Positions 7,740 through 16,976 of a stretch of 64,000 bases of DNA are shown here, piece by piece. The notes beneath the pieces are model-generated. The model did no database searches and was not told the DNA's origin. It saw only the letters and a program-made list of their open reading frames with translations. The translations under genes and the position numbers were made by a program. Source of the DNA: UBA1724 sp963621575 (GTDB lineage: Bacteria > Verrucomicrobiota > Lentisphaeria > Oligosphaerales > Oligosphaeraceae); assembly GCA_963621575.1 (NCBI GenBank), contig CAVFEH010000007.1, positions 31,103 to 95,102 on the forward strand, read 5' to 3'. Within the stretch, counting starts at the first letter, position 1; every line of letters begins with the position of its first letter.

Positions 7740-8567
7740 ATGCATCTCGGCATCATTGACAAGGCGTACACGGAAAAATACGGCTATTCCCAGGGGATCC
7801 TGCGCCTGAAGGCCCAGGGCTACGACGCCATTGACTACCAGGGTTTCGTGGACACCTCCACGGCGCTGTGGAGGCTCCCGGAGGACCGCTTCCTGGGGAT
7901 GGTGAAGGAGACGGGGGAATTCCTGAAGGAGCAGGGGATCGTGGTGTGGCAGGCCCATGCGCCATGGGAGTGGCCCCCGCGCCACGGATCCGCGGAGGAG
8001 CGCAAGACTCTCTTCGACCATGTCCACCGTGCATTGAAGGGCTGCCAGGCGCTGGACTGCAGGCTTCTGGTCGTCCATCCCCTCATGCCCTTCCTTGACG
8101 AAGAAGGGCATGACGCGGAGACGGTGCTGGGCATGAACCTGGGCTTCCTGGGGGCCGTGGCCGACTACGCCCGCTACTACGGCGTCACCGTCTGCCTGGA
8201 AAACCTGCCCTTCCGCCACCACCCCCTTGCCACGCCCGGGGAAATCCGGGATTTTGTGGAGGACATGGACCTGGACAACCTGCGGGTATGCCTGGACACG
8301 GGACACTGCAATGTGCGGGGGTTCCCCGCCGGCGACGCCGTCCGCCTCATCGGGCCCGGGCTCCTGCAATGCCTCCATGTCCACGACAACGACGGCAGGG
8401 AAGACCAGCACCGGATGCCCGGCGAGGGCACCATTGACTGGGAGGACTTCCGGCAGGCCCTCCGGGACATCCACTTCCAGGGGGCGCTCTCCCTGGAATG
8501 GACTCCCCGGGACCAGGCCGACGAGCTTCTGGGCGTCCGGAAAGCCCGCATCTTGGCAAATCCCTAG
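7740..8567 (+). CDS. Sugar phosphate isomerase/epimerase-like TIM-barrel protein
   Basis: A 275-aa protein of the xylose isomerase-like/AP endonuclease 2 superfamily. The metal-binding glutamate is likely in VCLENLPF, followed by CLDTGHCN and HVHDNDG, then the last-strand LEW; these match the Glu-Asp/His-His-Glu pattern of the fold. Family members isomerise or epimerise keto-sugars or inositols; the substrate cannot be read from sequence. It opens a + strand group with leuS and uxaC and is divergent from prepilin-like gene 1. The start at 7740 has no clear Shine-Dalgarno sequence. A second, only distantly similar member lies at 32457. Confidence 0.8.
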   Translation: MHLGIIDKAYTEKYGYSQGILRLKAQGYDAIDYQGFVDTSTALWRLPEDRFLGMVKETGEFLKEQGIVVWQAHAPWEWPPRHGSAEERKTLFDHVHRALKGCQALDCRLLVVHPLMPFLDEEGHDAETVLGMNLGFLGAVADYARYYGVTVCLENLPFRHHPLATPGEIRDFVEDMDLDNLRVCLDTGHCNVRGFPAGDAVRLIGPGLLQCLHVHDNDGREDQHRMPGEGTIDWEDFRQALRDIHFQGALSLEWTPRDQADELLGVRKARILANP

Positions 8568-8724
8568 GGATACGCAGGCGCGACACCAGCCCTCCCGCCC
8601 TCCATTATATTACCCCACTGCGTTTGAGACCGCCTGGGGACATACCGCCCCCGCGGCGGACGCACCCCCTTTCATTCCGGTCGAGACACACCTCCCACCC
8701 TTTCCCCTCCAGGAAGCTCCACAC

Positions 8725-11328
8725 ATGAACGAAACGCCCATCTGCAATCAATACGAGCCAGCCAAAATCGAACCCAAGTGGCAGGCCTTCTGGGCCCGGA
8801 ACAAGACCTTCCGCGCCGTGGACTGCGACACCACCCGGAAGAAGGTCTATGTGCTGGACATGTTCCCCTACCCCTCCGGCGCCGGACTCCACGTGGGACA
8901 CCCGGAGGGCTATACCGCCAGCGACATCTGGTGCCGCTTCAAGCGCATGAAGGGCTACAACGTCCTCCACGCCATGGGCTGGGACGCCTTCGGCCTGCCC
9001 GCCGAGCAATACGCCGTCAAGACCGGCACCCACCCCGAGATCACCACCGCCAAGAACATCCAGACCTTCAAGCGGCAGCTGGAGGCCTTCGGCTTCTCCT
9101 TTGACTGGGACCGCGAGATCCGCACCTGCGACCCCGCCTACTACAAGTGGACCCAGTGGATCTTCTCCAAGCTCTTCGAGAAGGGCCTGGCCTACGAGTC
9201 CTTCCAGCCCGTCAACTGGTGCCCCGCCCTGGGCACCGTGCTGGCCAACGAGGAGGTCATCAACGGACGCTCCGAGGTCGGGAACTACCCCGTGGAGCGC
9301 AAGCCCATCCGCCAGTGGGTCCTGAAGATCACGGAATACGCCGAAAAACTCCTCCAGGGCCTGGAGGGCCTGGACTGGCCGGAGGGCACCCTGGAGATGC
9401 AACGCAACTGGATCGGACGCTCCACCGGCGCCCATGTGGACTTCAAGGTCAAGGACCACGGGGACACCACCATCACCGTCTACACCACCCGCCCCGACAC
9501 CCTCTTCGGCGCCACCTACATGGTGCTGGCCCCCGAACACCCCCTCGTGGCGAAAATCACCACCCCCGGGCAGAAGGCCGCCGTGGAGGCCTACGCCGAG
9601 GAGGCCCGGAACAAGTCCGACATGGACCGCACCGAGCTCAACAAGGACAAGACCGGCGTCTTCACCGGCGCCTACGCCATCAACCCCGTCAACGGCGCCG
9701 CCATCCCCGTCTGGATCTCCGACTATGTCCTGGCATCCTACGGCACCGGCGCCATCATGGCGGTCCCCGAGCACGACACCCGCGACTTCGCCTTCGCAAA
9801 GAAATTCGACCTTCCCGTCATCTGCGTGCTGAAGCCCTCCGAGAAGGACTGCCAGGCTGCGGGGGTGGCGCTGGACGACGTGCTCTCCGGGAAGGTCTGC
9901 TGGCCCGGGGACGGCATCCACTGCAACTCCGCCAACGACCAGGGCCTGGACCTAAACGGCAAGAACCTGGAGGAGGCCAAGAAGGCCATCAACGCCTGGA
10001 TGGAGGAAAAACACGTGGGCAAGGCCACCGTGAACTACCGCCTCCGCGACTGGCTCTTCAGCCGCCAGCGCTACTGGGGCGAGCCCTTCCCCCTGGTCCA
10101 CTACCCCGATGGACACGTGGGACTGGTCCCCGAGGACCAGCTGCCCGTGGTGCTCCCCGAGCTGGACGACTACAAGCCCACCGCCACCGGCGAGCCCCCC
10201 CTGGCCCGCGCCAAGGAGTGGCTCAAGTGGACGGACCCGAAGACCGGCGAGGTCTGCACCCGCGAGACCAACACCATGCCCCAGTGGGCCGGCTCCTGCT
10301 GGTACTACCTGCGCTACATCGACCCCCACAATGACAAGCGGGCCTGGGACCCCGAGAAGGAAAAGTACTGGATGCCCGTGGACCTCTACGTGGGCGGCGC
10401 CGAGCACGCCGTGCTGCACCTCCTCTACTCCCGCTTCTGGCACCGCGTCCTCTTCGACCTGGGGCTGGTCTCCACCCCCGAGCCCTGGAAGCGGCTCATC
10501 CACCAGGGCATGATCCTGGGAATCTCCTACAAGGACAAGCGCGGCGTCCTGGTGCCCAACGACCTGGTGGAGGCCCGCGACGGGAAGTTCTTCCACAAGG
10601 AGACCGGCGAGGAGCTCACCAGCCTCCCCGCCAAGATGTCCAAAAGCCTCAAGAATGTGGTGAACCCCGACGACGTCATCCGCCAATACGGCGCCGACGC
10701 CTTCCGCCTCTACGAAATGTTCATGGGGCCCCTCCGGGAGGTCAAGCCCTGGTCCACCCAGGGAGTGGAGGGCGTCTACCGCTTCCTCCACCGCTTCTGG
10801 AGAATGTGCGTCGACACCGACACCGGCAGCCTGGCACCCCAGGTGGACGACACGCCCCTCACCCGCGACCAGGAACGGCTCCTCCACCAGACCATCAAGA
10901 AGGTCTCCGAGGACATCGAGTCCCTCTCCTACAACACCGCCATCAGCCAGCTCATGGTCTTCCAGAACGAATTCTCCAAGCTGGAACACCGGAACCGCGC
11001 CGCGCTGGAGACCGCCGTCCTCCTGCTTTCCCCCATGGCGCCCCACATCTGCGAAGAGCTCTGGACCCGCTTCGGACACGGCGACACCCTGGCCTACCAC
11101 CCCTGGCCCGAATACGATCCCAGGAAAATCGAAGTGGACGAGGTGGAGATTCTGGTGCAGCTCAACGGCAAGCCCAAGGTGCGCATGATGGCGCCCGCCA
11201 AGGCCACCAAAGAGGAACTGCTGGCCCTGGCGCACGCCAATCCCCAGGTGCAGGAGCTCCTCCAGGGCAAAACCCTGGTCAAGGAGATCGCCGTCCCCGG
11301 CCGCCTGGTGGGACTGGTCGTGAAATAA
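8725..11328 (+). CDS. leuS: Leucyl-tRNA synthetase
   Basis: An 867-aa class I aminoacyl-tRNA synthetase that charges tRNA-Leu. The HIGH-type motif is HVGH at residues 56-59 (after PYPSGAGL), the large CP1 editing domain follows (TTRPDTLFGATYMVLAPEHP), and the KMSKS motif is at residues 637-641. The C-terminal anticodon-binding domain and the small tail ending VKEIAVPGRLVGLV are complete. The length is normal. The frame is open further upstream, but the ATG at 8725 begins at the conserved YEPAKIEPKWQ segment. A possible -10 (TATATT at 8606-8611) lies in the gap before it. Confidence 0.97.
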   Translation: MNETPICNQYEPAKIEPKWQAFWARNKTFRAVDCDTTRKKVYVLDMFPYPSGAGLHVGHPEGYTASDIWCRFKRMKGYNVLHAMGWDAFGLPAEQYAVKTGTHPEITTAKNIQTFKRQLEAFGFSFDWDREIRTCDPAYYKWTQWIFSKLFEKGLAYESFQPVNWCPALGTVLANEEVINGRSEVGNYPVERKPIRQWVLKITEYAEKLLQGLEGLDWPEGTLEMQRNWIGRSTGAHVDFKVKDHGDTTITVYTTRPDTLFGATYMVLAPEHPLVAKITTPGQKAAVEAYAEEARNKSDMDRTELNKDKTGVFTGAYAINPVNGAAIPVWISDYVLASYGTGAIMAVPEHDTRDFAFAKKFDLPVICVLKPSEKDCQAAGVALDDVLSGKVCWPGDGIHCNSANDQGLDLNGKNLEEAKKAINAWMEEKHVGKATVNYRLRDWLFSRQRYWGEPFPLVHYPDGHVGLVPEDQLPVVLPELDDYKPTATGEPPLARAKEWLKWTDPKTGEVCTRETNTMPQWAGSCWYYLRYIDPHNDKRAWDPEKEKYWMPVDLYVGGAEHAVLHLLYSRFWHRVLFDLGLVSTPEPWKRLIHQGMILGISYKDKRGVLVPNDLVEARDGKFFHKETGEELTSLPAKMSKSLKNVVNPDDVIRQYGADAFRLYEMFMGPLREVKPWSTQGVEGVYRFLHRFWRMCVDTDTGSLAPQVDDTPLTRDQERLLHQTIKKVSEDIESLSYNTAISQLMVFQNEFSKLEHRNRAALETAVLLLSPMAPHICEELWTRFGHGDTLAYHPWPEYDPRKIEVDEVEILVQLNGKPKVRMMAPAKATKEELLALAHANPQVQELLQGKTLVKEIAVPGRLVGLVVK

Positions 11329-11382
11329 CCCGCCGCCGTCCCGCACCCTCCCCGTTCAATCCCACACAACGCATTCCAAACC

Positions 11383-12756
11383 ATGGCGTTCCTTGACGAA
11401 AACTATCTTCTCACCTCCGACGAAGCGAAAGAGATCTACGCCGGAATCGGCGCGCTGCCCATCCTGGACCCCCACAACCACTGCGACGTGAAGGCGCTGG
11501 CGGAGGACCGCGGCTTCCAGGACCTCTGGGAGGCCGAGGCCGCCACCGACCACTATGTGTGGGAGCTCATGCGCAAATGCGGCGTCCCCGAGGAGCTGAT
11601 CACGGGGGGGGAGGCCTCGAACCACGACAAGTGGCTGGCCCTGGCGAAGGTCTTCCCCCTCCTCGCCGGCAACCCCACCTACGAATGGATCCACCTGGAC
11701 CTGCGCAGCCGCATGGGCATCCAGCTGGAGATCAACGAGGAGAACGCCGAGGCCATCTGGCAGGAGTCCCAAAAACTCCTCCAGACCCCCGGATTCTCCC
11801 CCCAGTCCCTTATCCTGGCCATGAACGTGGAGGCGATGTGCTCCACCGACGACCCCGCCGACACCCTGGAATACCACCAGGCGCTGGCAAAGAGCCGCCT
11901 GGCCGGGCGCGTCCGGCCCACCTTCCGTCCCGACAACGCCATGAACATCCAGAAGAAGAGCTGGAATGCCTACGTGGACCGGCTGGAGGCCCGCTGGAAC
12001 CGCACCCTTGACACCCTGGACGACTTCCTGGCGGTGCTGGCGCAGGCCCACGACGCCATGGGCGCCCTGGGCGCCGTCGCCTCCGACCACGGCGTGGTCA
12101 CCCCCGAGACCGCCGCCCCCGACCGCGAAACCGCCGGGAAGCTCTATCTGCGCGCCCGCGCCGGCGAAATCCTCTCCGATGCGGAATGCGCCCTCTTCCG
12201 CGGATTCTTCCTCCAGGAGATGGCCGCCTTGGACGCCGAAAAGGGCTGGGTCTTCCAGATCCACTACGGCGCCGTCCGGGATGTGCGCGACTCCCTCTTC
12301 CGCAGCCTGGGGGCCGACGTGGGCGGCGATGTCTCCGACCACAACATCCACGCCCTGACGCCGCTGCTGCCTCTGCTCAACCGCTTCGACGGCCGCCTGA
12401 AGACGGTGCTCTACAACATGAACCCCGCCCACAACGCCACCCTCGCCATGCTCACCCGCGCCTTCGGCGAGAACGTATGCCTGGGACCCGCCTGGTGGCT
12501 CAACGACTCCTACGTGGGCATCCGCGCACAGCTGGAGCTGGGGGCCTCCATCGACCTCTTCAGCAACATGTCCGGCATGGTCTCCGACTCCCGGAAGATC
12601 CTCTCCTACGGCTCCCGCTTCGACCTCTACCGCCGCACCCTCTCCGCCGTCCTGGGGGACCAGGTCCTCCGCGGGCAGATGCCCCTGTCCGTGGCGAAGA
12701 TGCTGGCCCGCCGCCTGGCCTACGACCGTCCCAAGGCCTTCTTCGGCTTCCATTAG
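11383..12756 (+). CDS. uxaC: Glucuronate isomerase
   Basis: A 457-aa enzyme of the amidohydrolase superfamily that converts D-glucuronate to D-fructuronate and D-galacturonate to D-tagaturonate in hexuronate catabolism. The metal-binding HNH segment is in ILDPHNHCDVK, and family blocks FRPDNAMNI and GPAWWLNDSYVG are present. The length is close to the usual 465-470. The start at 11383 (CCATGG) has no Shine-Dalgarno sequence. It follows leuS by 54 bases and precedes the prepilin peptidase by 23. The SDR oxidoreductase at 20963 could act one step further in the same pathway, although it is encoded separately. Confidence 0.95.
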   Translation: MAFLDENYLLTSDEAKEIYAGIGALPILDPHNHCDVKALAEDRGFQDLWEAEAATDHYVWELMRKCGVPEELITGGEASNHDKWLALAKVFPLLAGNPTYEWIHLDLRSRMGIQLEINEENAEAIWQESQKLLQTPGFSPQSLILAMNVEAMCSTDDPADTLEYHQALAKSRLAGRVRPTFRPDNAMNIQKKSWNAYVDRLEARWNRTLDTLDDFLAVLAQAHDAMGALGAVASDHGVVTPETAAPDRETAGKLYLRARAGEILSDAECALFRGFFLQEMAALDAEKGWVFQIHYGAVRDVRDSLFRSLGADVGGDVSDHNIHALTPLLPLLNRFDGRLKTVLYNMNPAHNATLAMLTRAFGENVCLGPAWWLNDSYVGIRAQLELGASIDLFSNMSGMVSDSRKILSYGSRFDLYRRTLSAVLGDQVLRGQMPLSVAKMLARRLAYDRPKAFFGFH

Positions 12757-12779
12757 AAAACGCCCCCGCATCCCCCGCC

Positions 12780-13772
12780 ATGCCCGCCGTCGCCGCCATC
12801 GGATTCCTCTTCGGAGCCCTCATCGGGAGCTTCCTGAACGTGGTGGTGTGGCGCGTGCCCCGGGGGATGTCCCTGGTGCGCCCCCCAAGCACCTGCCCGA
12901 AGTGCGGACGGCGCATCCGCCCCTGGGAGAACATCCCCATTCTCAGCTGGCTCCTCCTGGGCGGAAAATGCGCGGGATGCCACCTGCCAATCTCCTGGAG
13001 GTATCCCGCCGGCGAGGCCGCCACGGGATGCCTCTACGCAATGATCGCCGTCCATGTCTGGCAGGAGGCCCTCCCCTGGGAGACCCTGGTTCCCTGGTTC
13101 TGGTTCGCCGGCTCCATGCTCTCCCTGGCGCGCATCGACTGGGAACACCGCGTCATCCCCAACCGCGTCACCTATCCGGGAATGGCCGCCGCACTCCTCT
13201 GCGCGCTCTGCCTGCCACTCTCCCGGCCCGCCCTCGTCAACCCCCTCAACCCAAACTACGGCGGACTCCTCACGCGGCCCCTCCTGGCCGCCATCCGGAA
13301 CCTGCCCCTCCCCGAAGCCTGCACCCTCCGGATGGCCGCCGTCGCGGACTGCCTCGCCGGGCTCCTCCTGGGGCTCCTGCTCCTGGGAGCCGTATACGTC
13401 CTCGGAAAGAAGGCCCTCCAGGCGCGCAACCGCAGGAAAGGCGTGGAGGACACCCCGGAAAACACCGAGGTCATGGGACTGGGCGACGTGAAAATGCTGG
13501 CCATGACAGGCGCCTTCCTGGGCGCGGACGCCGTGGTCTTCCTCCTGGCCGGCGGCACTCTCCTGGGATTCGCCATCGCGCTTTTGGCAAACGCCTTCCC
13601 AAAGAAGACCGACAAGGCCCGCGGGAAGGCCAAGAGCGGCAAAAAAAACGCCCCCGCCAAAGAACCCAATCCCCTGTTGGCGTCCATCCCCTTCGCCCCC
13701 GCTTTCGCGATCCCCGCGCTCCTCTGGACCGTCGCCGGAAACTGGCTCTGGCTCCTCTTCGGAGATCCCTAA
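12780..13772 (+). CDS. Type IV prepilin peptidase with two insertions
   Basis: A 330-aa inner-membrane aspartyl protease that removes prepilin leaders and usually N-methylates the new end. The N-terminal GSFLNVVVWRVPRG block is followed by the cytoplasmic zinc-type tetracysteine (Cys39, Cys42, Cys64, Cys67). The catalytic aspartates are Asp120 (ARIDWEHRVIPN) and Asp236 (GLGD). It is longer than many homologues (about 250-290 aa) because of a roughly 35-residue insert after residue 148 and a basic Lys/Ala-rich loop near residues 277-305 before the last helix. Three prepilin-like substrates are in this window. The start at 12780 follows uxaC directly. Confidence 0.92.
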   Translation: MPAVAAIGFLFGALIGSFLNVVVWRVPRGMSLVRPPSTCPKCGRRIRPWENIPILSWLLLGGKCAGCHLPISWRYPAGEAATGCLYAMIAVHVWQEALPWETLVPWFWFAGSMLSLARIDWEHRVIPNRVTYPGMAAALLCALCLPLSRPALVNPLNPNYGGLLTRPLLAAIRNLPLPEACTLRMAAVADCLAGLLLGLLLLGAVYVLGKKALQARNRRKGVEDTPENTEVMGLGDVKMLAMTGAFLGADAVVFLLAGGTLLGFAIALLANAFPKKTDKARGKAKSGKKNAPAKEPNPLLASIPFAPAFAIPALLWTVAGNWLWLLFGDP

Positions 13773-13880
13773 ACACGAAGAAGAAACGCACTTCCGACGC
13801 CACCCCGCCCACGGAAAAATTTCCTGCCTGTACTTGAAATTGGGCAATCAGTGGCTAACTTTCAATGTTTACGATTTCTC

Positions 13881-13886
13881 TATAAT
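13881..13886 (+). promoter_or_regulatory. Probable -10 box before the 417-aa membrane-anchored protein
   Basis: A perfect TATAAT at 13881-13886 stands out in an AT-richer patch (13835-13890) between the prepilin peptidase and the next gene, whose start is 93 bases downstream. No strong -35 is seen at the right spacing. Confidence 0.45.
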
Positions 13887-13978
13887 TCCATTCCAACCCC
13901 GGCCCAAAGGCGCGCGAACCCCTCCATAACACGCTGGCGGAACCGGGACAGCAACCCCCCTTAGGAGACTCCTTTCCA

Positions 13979-15232
13979 ATGAGTAAGAACGGGAAGATCA
14001 TCGGCATTGCCGCGCTGGTGCTGGCCATTGCCGCCGTTACATTTGCCGTCCTCAGCCTCTTGCAGGCCAGGAAACACGCACGGCGCTACCAGGAACTGGC
14101 CACCGCCGTGGCCGCCATGGGCGACACCCTGGACTCCGGAAAGAACATCAACGTCTCCTACTCCCTCCAGGACGGGAAGGAGCAGGGCACCCTGGGCTGG
14201 ACCTCCACGAAGGGCCTCCCCGGCGCCACCGCCAACGCCGTCGCCCCCCTGGAGGACCTGGCGCAGGAAGTCATCCAGCAGCGCGAGGAGATCGTCACCA
14301 CGATCGTGGAAAAGGTCGCCAAGCCCCTGGAATGCCCCCCCGCGAAGACCCCCGACGCCGAGGCCGTCAACAATGTGACCGAATACGCCTCCAGCCTGAA
14401 CGGACTGGTCCAGCACATCCAGGCCCGCGTCAACCGCGACCGGAACCTCCAGGCCATGGTCAACCAGGTCCTGGGAGCCCTCATGGTCCGCGGACGCTAC
14501 AACGGCACCATCACCGACAACGGCCAGATGGACTCCGCCGACAGCGCCGCCCTCGCCGACGCCACCAAAAACCTCAACAACCTCCGCGGGAACTACCGCG
14601 CCATGACCCGCGCCCTCCAGGAACTCTCCCGGAATCTGCGCTCCGTCCAGATTGACGGCGTCCAGTGGGAGACCCCCGCCGTTGCAAACACCCTGGGCTC
14701 CACCGGACTCACCGCGGCCGAAACCGAGAGCAACAACAACGCCCTGGGCAAATACACCGGCGACATCGCGAAGATCAAGGCGCAGCTCCAGCGCGTCAAC
14801 GACCTCCAGGACGCGGTGGACCAGCTCGCCGAGGAGCTGAAGGCCTCACAGGCCGAGACCGCCAAGTGGAAGGAAGCCTGGCAGAAGGACGAGGACGCCA
14901 TCAAGTCCTTCATGGACAACGTGGTGCCCAGCGGCAACTACAACAACAGGGCCCTCGCCTCCGCCGACGAGGTTGACGAGAACATCACCGGCCGCGTCAT
15001 GAACATCGCCGCCGAATACGGATACGTCATCACCAGCCTGACCCAGGGCGACACCGTCCCCGAGCTCCTCTTCTCCGTCTACCGCGGCGGAAAATACATC
15101 GGAATGATCCGGATCCTCTCCGTCACTCCCTACAACTCGCTGGCAATCGTCGTGAACGGGGCCGCCAAGGACATCCAGGTGAATGACACCCTGATTCTCG
15201 CCAGCGACACCCTCCAGTCCATCGTGAAGTAA
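13979..15232 (+). CDS. Membrane-anchored coiled-coil protein of unknown function
   Basis: A 417-aa protein I do not recognise. A single N-terminal membrane helix (about residues 7-29) is followed by an extended helical region: DLAQEVIQQREEIVTTIVEK, then about residues 200-215 and 255-310, where KIKAQLQRVNDLQDAVDQLA looks like coiled coil. A small globular C-terminal part (residues 345-417) ends in a beta-rich stretch with a VNDTLILASD segment. Topology suggests anchorage in the inner membrane with the body in the periplasm. The ribosome site (TTAGGAGACT) is good. Two small envelope-type genes follow with 22- and 8-base gaps, so the three probably form an operon. Confidence 0.8.
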   Translation: MSKNGKIIGIAALVLAIAAVTFAVLSLLQARKHARRYQELATAVAAMGDTLDSGKNINVSYSLQDGKEQGTLGWTSTKGLPGATANAVAPLEDLAQEVIQQREEIVTTIVEKVAKPLECPPAKTPDAEAVNNVTEYASSLNGLVQHIQARVNRDRNLQAMVNQVLGALMVRGRYNGTITDNGQMDSADSAALADATKNLNNLRGNYRAMTRALQELSRNLRSVQIDGVQWETPAVANTLGSTGLTAAETESNNNALGKYTGDIAKIKAQLQRVNDLQDAVDQLAEELKASQAETAKWKEAWQKDEDAIKSFMDNVVPSGNYNNRALASADEVDENITGRVMNIAAEYGYVITSLTQGDTVPELLFSVYRGGKYIGMIRILSVTPYNSLAIVVNGAAKDIQVNDTLILASDTLQSIVK

Positions 15233-15254
15233 AATCCCAAGGGAGGCACAAGAC

Positions 15255-15476
15255 ATGTTCGGCAAGAAAGATCCCCAGGTCGTGAAGCCCACCAACGACG
15301 CGTCCGCCCCCGCAGCCGACGCCAAGCCCGCAAAGGCGGCGCCCAAGGCGAAGGCCCCCAAGACCCCGGGCGCCAAGCCCACCCTCGGCGATCTCTGCGT
15401 CATGGGATCCGCCGCACTGCTGGCCGTCACCGTGGTTCTCCAGCTGGTCACCCTCAAGGCTCTCTTCCTCTTCTAG
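15255..15476 (+). CDS. Small Ala/Pro/Lys-rich protein with C-terminal membrane helix
   Basis: A 73-aa protein. The first 45 residues are low-complexity Lys/Ala/Pro, similar to flexible cytoplasmic linkers. Residues about 49-73 form one hydrophobic helix reaching the C-terminus, as in tail-anchored proteins. The start has a good ribosome site (GGGAGG). No family recognised; its fixed position between the 417-aa protein and a lipoprotein suggests a shared complex (inference). Confidence 0.75.
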   Translation: MFGKKDPQVVKPTNDASAPAADAKPAKAAPKAKAPKTPGAKPTLGDLCVMGSAALLAVTVVLQLVTLKALFLF

Positions 15477-15484
15477 GACACGAG

Positions 15485-15634
15485 ATGAAGAAGGCACTCC
15501 TGCTCCTCCTCTCCACGCTGCTTCTCGCGGTCCTCGCCACCAGTTGCCTTTCCATCCAGGAAGACCCAAACAGCGATCTGCCGAGCAACGCCCCCGCATC
15601 CTGGGAGGGAAAGAGTCTCGGAGTGCCGCTCTGA
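15485..15634 (+). CDS. Small lipoprotein (49 aa)
   Basis: An ATG frame of 49 codons. A Lys-Lys start and a Leu-rich core are followed by a lipobox-like LATSC with the lipidated Cys at residue 21, leaving a mature peptide of 29 residues that includes DLPSNAPASWEG. Short lipoproteins with a similar DLP...PASWEG segment occur in PVC bacteria (recalled, not searched). The gap to the upstream gene is only 8 bases. A terminator follows within 30 bases, so this is the last gene of the trio. Confidence 0.75.
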   Translation: MKKALLLLLSTLLLAVLATSCLSIQEDPNSDLPSNAPASWEGKSLGVPL

Positions 15635-15660
15635 GCGGAACCGAAAACCGAAAACGCAAC

Positions 15661-15698
15661 AAAAAACGCGACCCACGCAAGGGCCGCGTTTTTTTTGT
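15661..15698 (+). terminator. Intrinsic terminator after the lipoprotein gene
   Basis: ACGCG-ACCC paired with GGGC-CGCGT (one mismatch) and followed by eight T residues. It ends the 13979-15634 group. Confidence 0.8.
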
Positions 15699-16289
15699 CT
15701 CCCACAAAAAAAAGAGGAGAGCCAGACCAGGCGGACGCACCGGAACCGCCCGACGCAGGCGCGAAAGCCGAAAACCGTTTTGTTTACATTTTCACCGTGT
15801 CCAGCCACAAGGGGAGGATCTTGCGTTTTTCTTCCCGTTTTTACATCTATTCCCTTGTATCAGAGGCGATTTTGTCCAATACTGTGATTGTAGCTTATTT
15901 TGCGTCTCTTTTTCTATCCTGGGAGCCCTGCGGGCCGTTTCTGGAATTGCTGTAATCCGGATTCGAAACGCGGCATTTTCAAGGAGGTGCAATGAACCTT
16001 AAAACATGCCTCTTTCCCGCCGTGGACATGTAGCGTCGCGAGACGGACGGAAGGGAAGGTGAAACATGGTTTTCCTCCTGAAACGCAGGGATGATATGGA
16101 TCTCTTTTCCGCACACGGGCGGTCTCCATTTCGACGCGCTCCACGACTGGATGCACAAGCGCCTCCAATCCCAATTCTTTGATGCATCCGACGCGCAAAC
16201 CGCGTGGTCTTCCGCATCACATTCCGCCACGCATTTCCGCGCCGCGCCCGCGTGTCCATTTTCCCTCCCTTGTGAAGACAGGAGTTCGA
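15699..16289. other. Gene-poor AT-richer stretch with one tiny ORF
   Basis: About 590 bases with no convincing gene. Base composition is clearly more AT-rich than the surroundings from 15770 to 15970. The only notable item is a 13-codon ORF (15992-16033, MNLKTCLFPAVDM) behind a perfect AAGGAGGTG ribosome site, which could be a leader peptide or the remnant of a gene start. Long frames on the - strand here look like chance open frames. Confidence 0.5.
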
Positions 16290-16538
16290 ATGACAAAAAA
16301 GCGGATCCTTGACGATGGAAGACAAGATTACGGGGGATTGGGGCCGGGCGCCAAAAAGGGCGTTGCAAAGGAGCCAAAGGGGCTCTGGAAAATATTGCTG
16401 GCATGGCGGACCTACGGGGAAATCACCGGGTATGCTGAAAGGAAACGAAGCATGGCGCGCCTCCGGGCGTGCCTGCTGTGCTGCGAGGACGCGGTGGAGT
16501 TGACGGAAACGTGCCGTCGTCTCCCGAGAAAACCATAA
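16290..16538 (+). CDS. Possible small basic protein (82 aa)
   Basis: The ATG at 16290 has an AGGAG site 5 bases upstream. The 82-aa product is basic (MTKKRILDDGRQDYGG start) with a central WKILLAWRTYGEITGY segment and a Cys-Cys pair in a C-terminal helix. No family recognised. The frame extends upstream without a better start. It lies upstream of the HTH cluster on the same strand, but the gap of 123 bases means the link is only positional. It could be spurious. Confidence 0.35.
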   Translation: MTKKRILDDGRQDYGGLGPGAKKGVAKEPKGLWKILLAWRTYGEITGYAERKRSMARLRACLLCCEDAVELTETCRRLPRKP

Positions 16539-16661
16539 CGGGCGAGGCGTGAAGCACCCGGCTGCGCGCATTTTTGCGCGTATGCCCCATGTTGCGGAGC
16601 CCCCCCCGCCGAAGTCCTGGCTGCCGCCCCACCCCCTCACCTTTGCCCCCGGAGGAACCCT

Positions 16662-16934
16662 ATGCCCCTGAATGGCCTCGATGATTTCGTCCCCACCCAT
16701 TTTCCACCTCATTCCGACCCCGGCGCGGCTCCCGGCGTGCGTCCCCTAAATGCCTTGGAATCCCAGGAGCTGAGCCTGCGGGTGCTCGTCCAGGGCGCCA
16801 TGGGCCTTTCCCTGGCCCTCATGGCCTACCCGGAGGCGCGGCAGGAGTTTCACCGCAGCCTGGAGGAACTCTTCCAGTCGGAATTGGAGGAGATCCGCGC
16901 TGAAGAGGAGCGCCGGCGCCGCAATGCCCGGTAG
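16662..16934 (+). CDS. Small hypothetical protein preceding the HTH cluster
   Basis: A 90-aa protein with a GGAGG site 6 bases before the ATG. A flexible N-terminus (about 35 residues, Pro-rich) is followed by a helical region: residues 40-60 are hydrophobic (LSLRVLVQGAMGLSLALMAY), then a charged helix rich in Glu and Arg. No known domain. The next gene starts 42 bases later with its own ribosome site, so it is likely the first gene of the HTH run. Confidence 0.6.
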   Translation: MPLNGLDDFVPTHFPPHSDPGAAPGVRPLNALESQELSLRVLVQGAMGLSLALMAYPEARQEFHRSLEELFQSELEEIRAEEERRRRNAR

Positions 16935-16976
16935 AGTCCACCCTTTGCATGCCCCGGAGGAGCAAGGAGGAGCCTT

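Noticed and set aside
15999..16712. A 237-codon open frame on the - strand in the gene-poor gap
   Set aside because: Composition is erratic, there is no ribosome site and no domain, and it runs into the control region of the 16662 gene.
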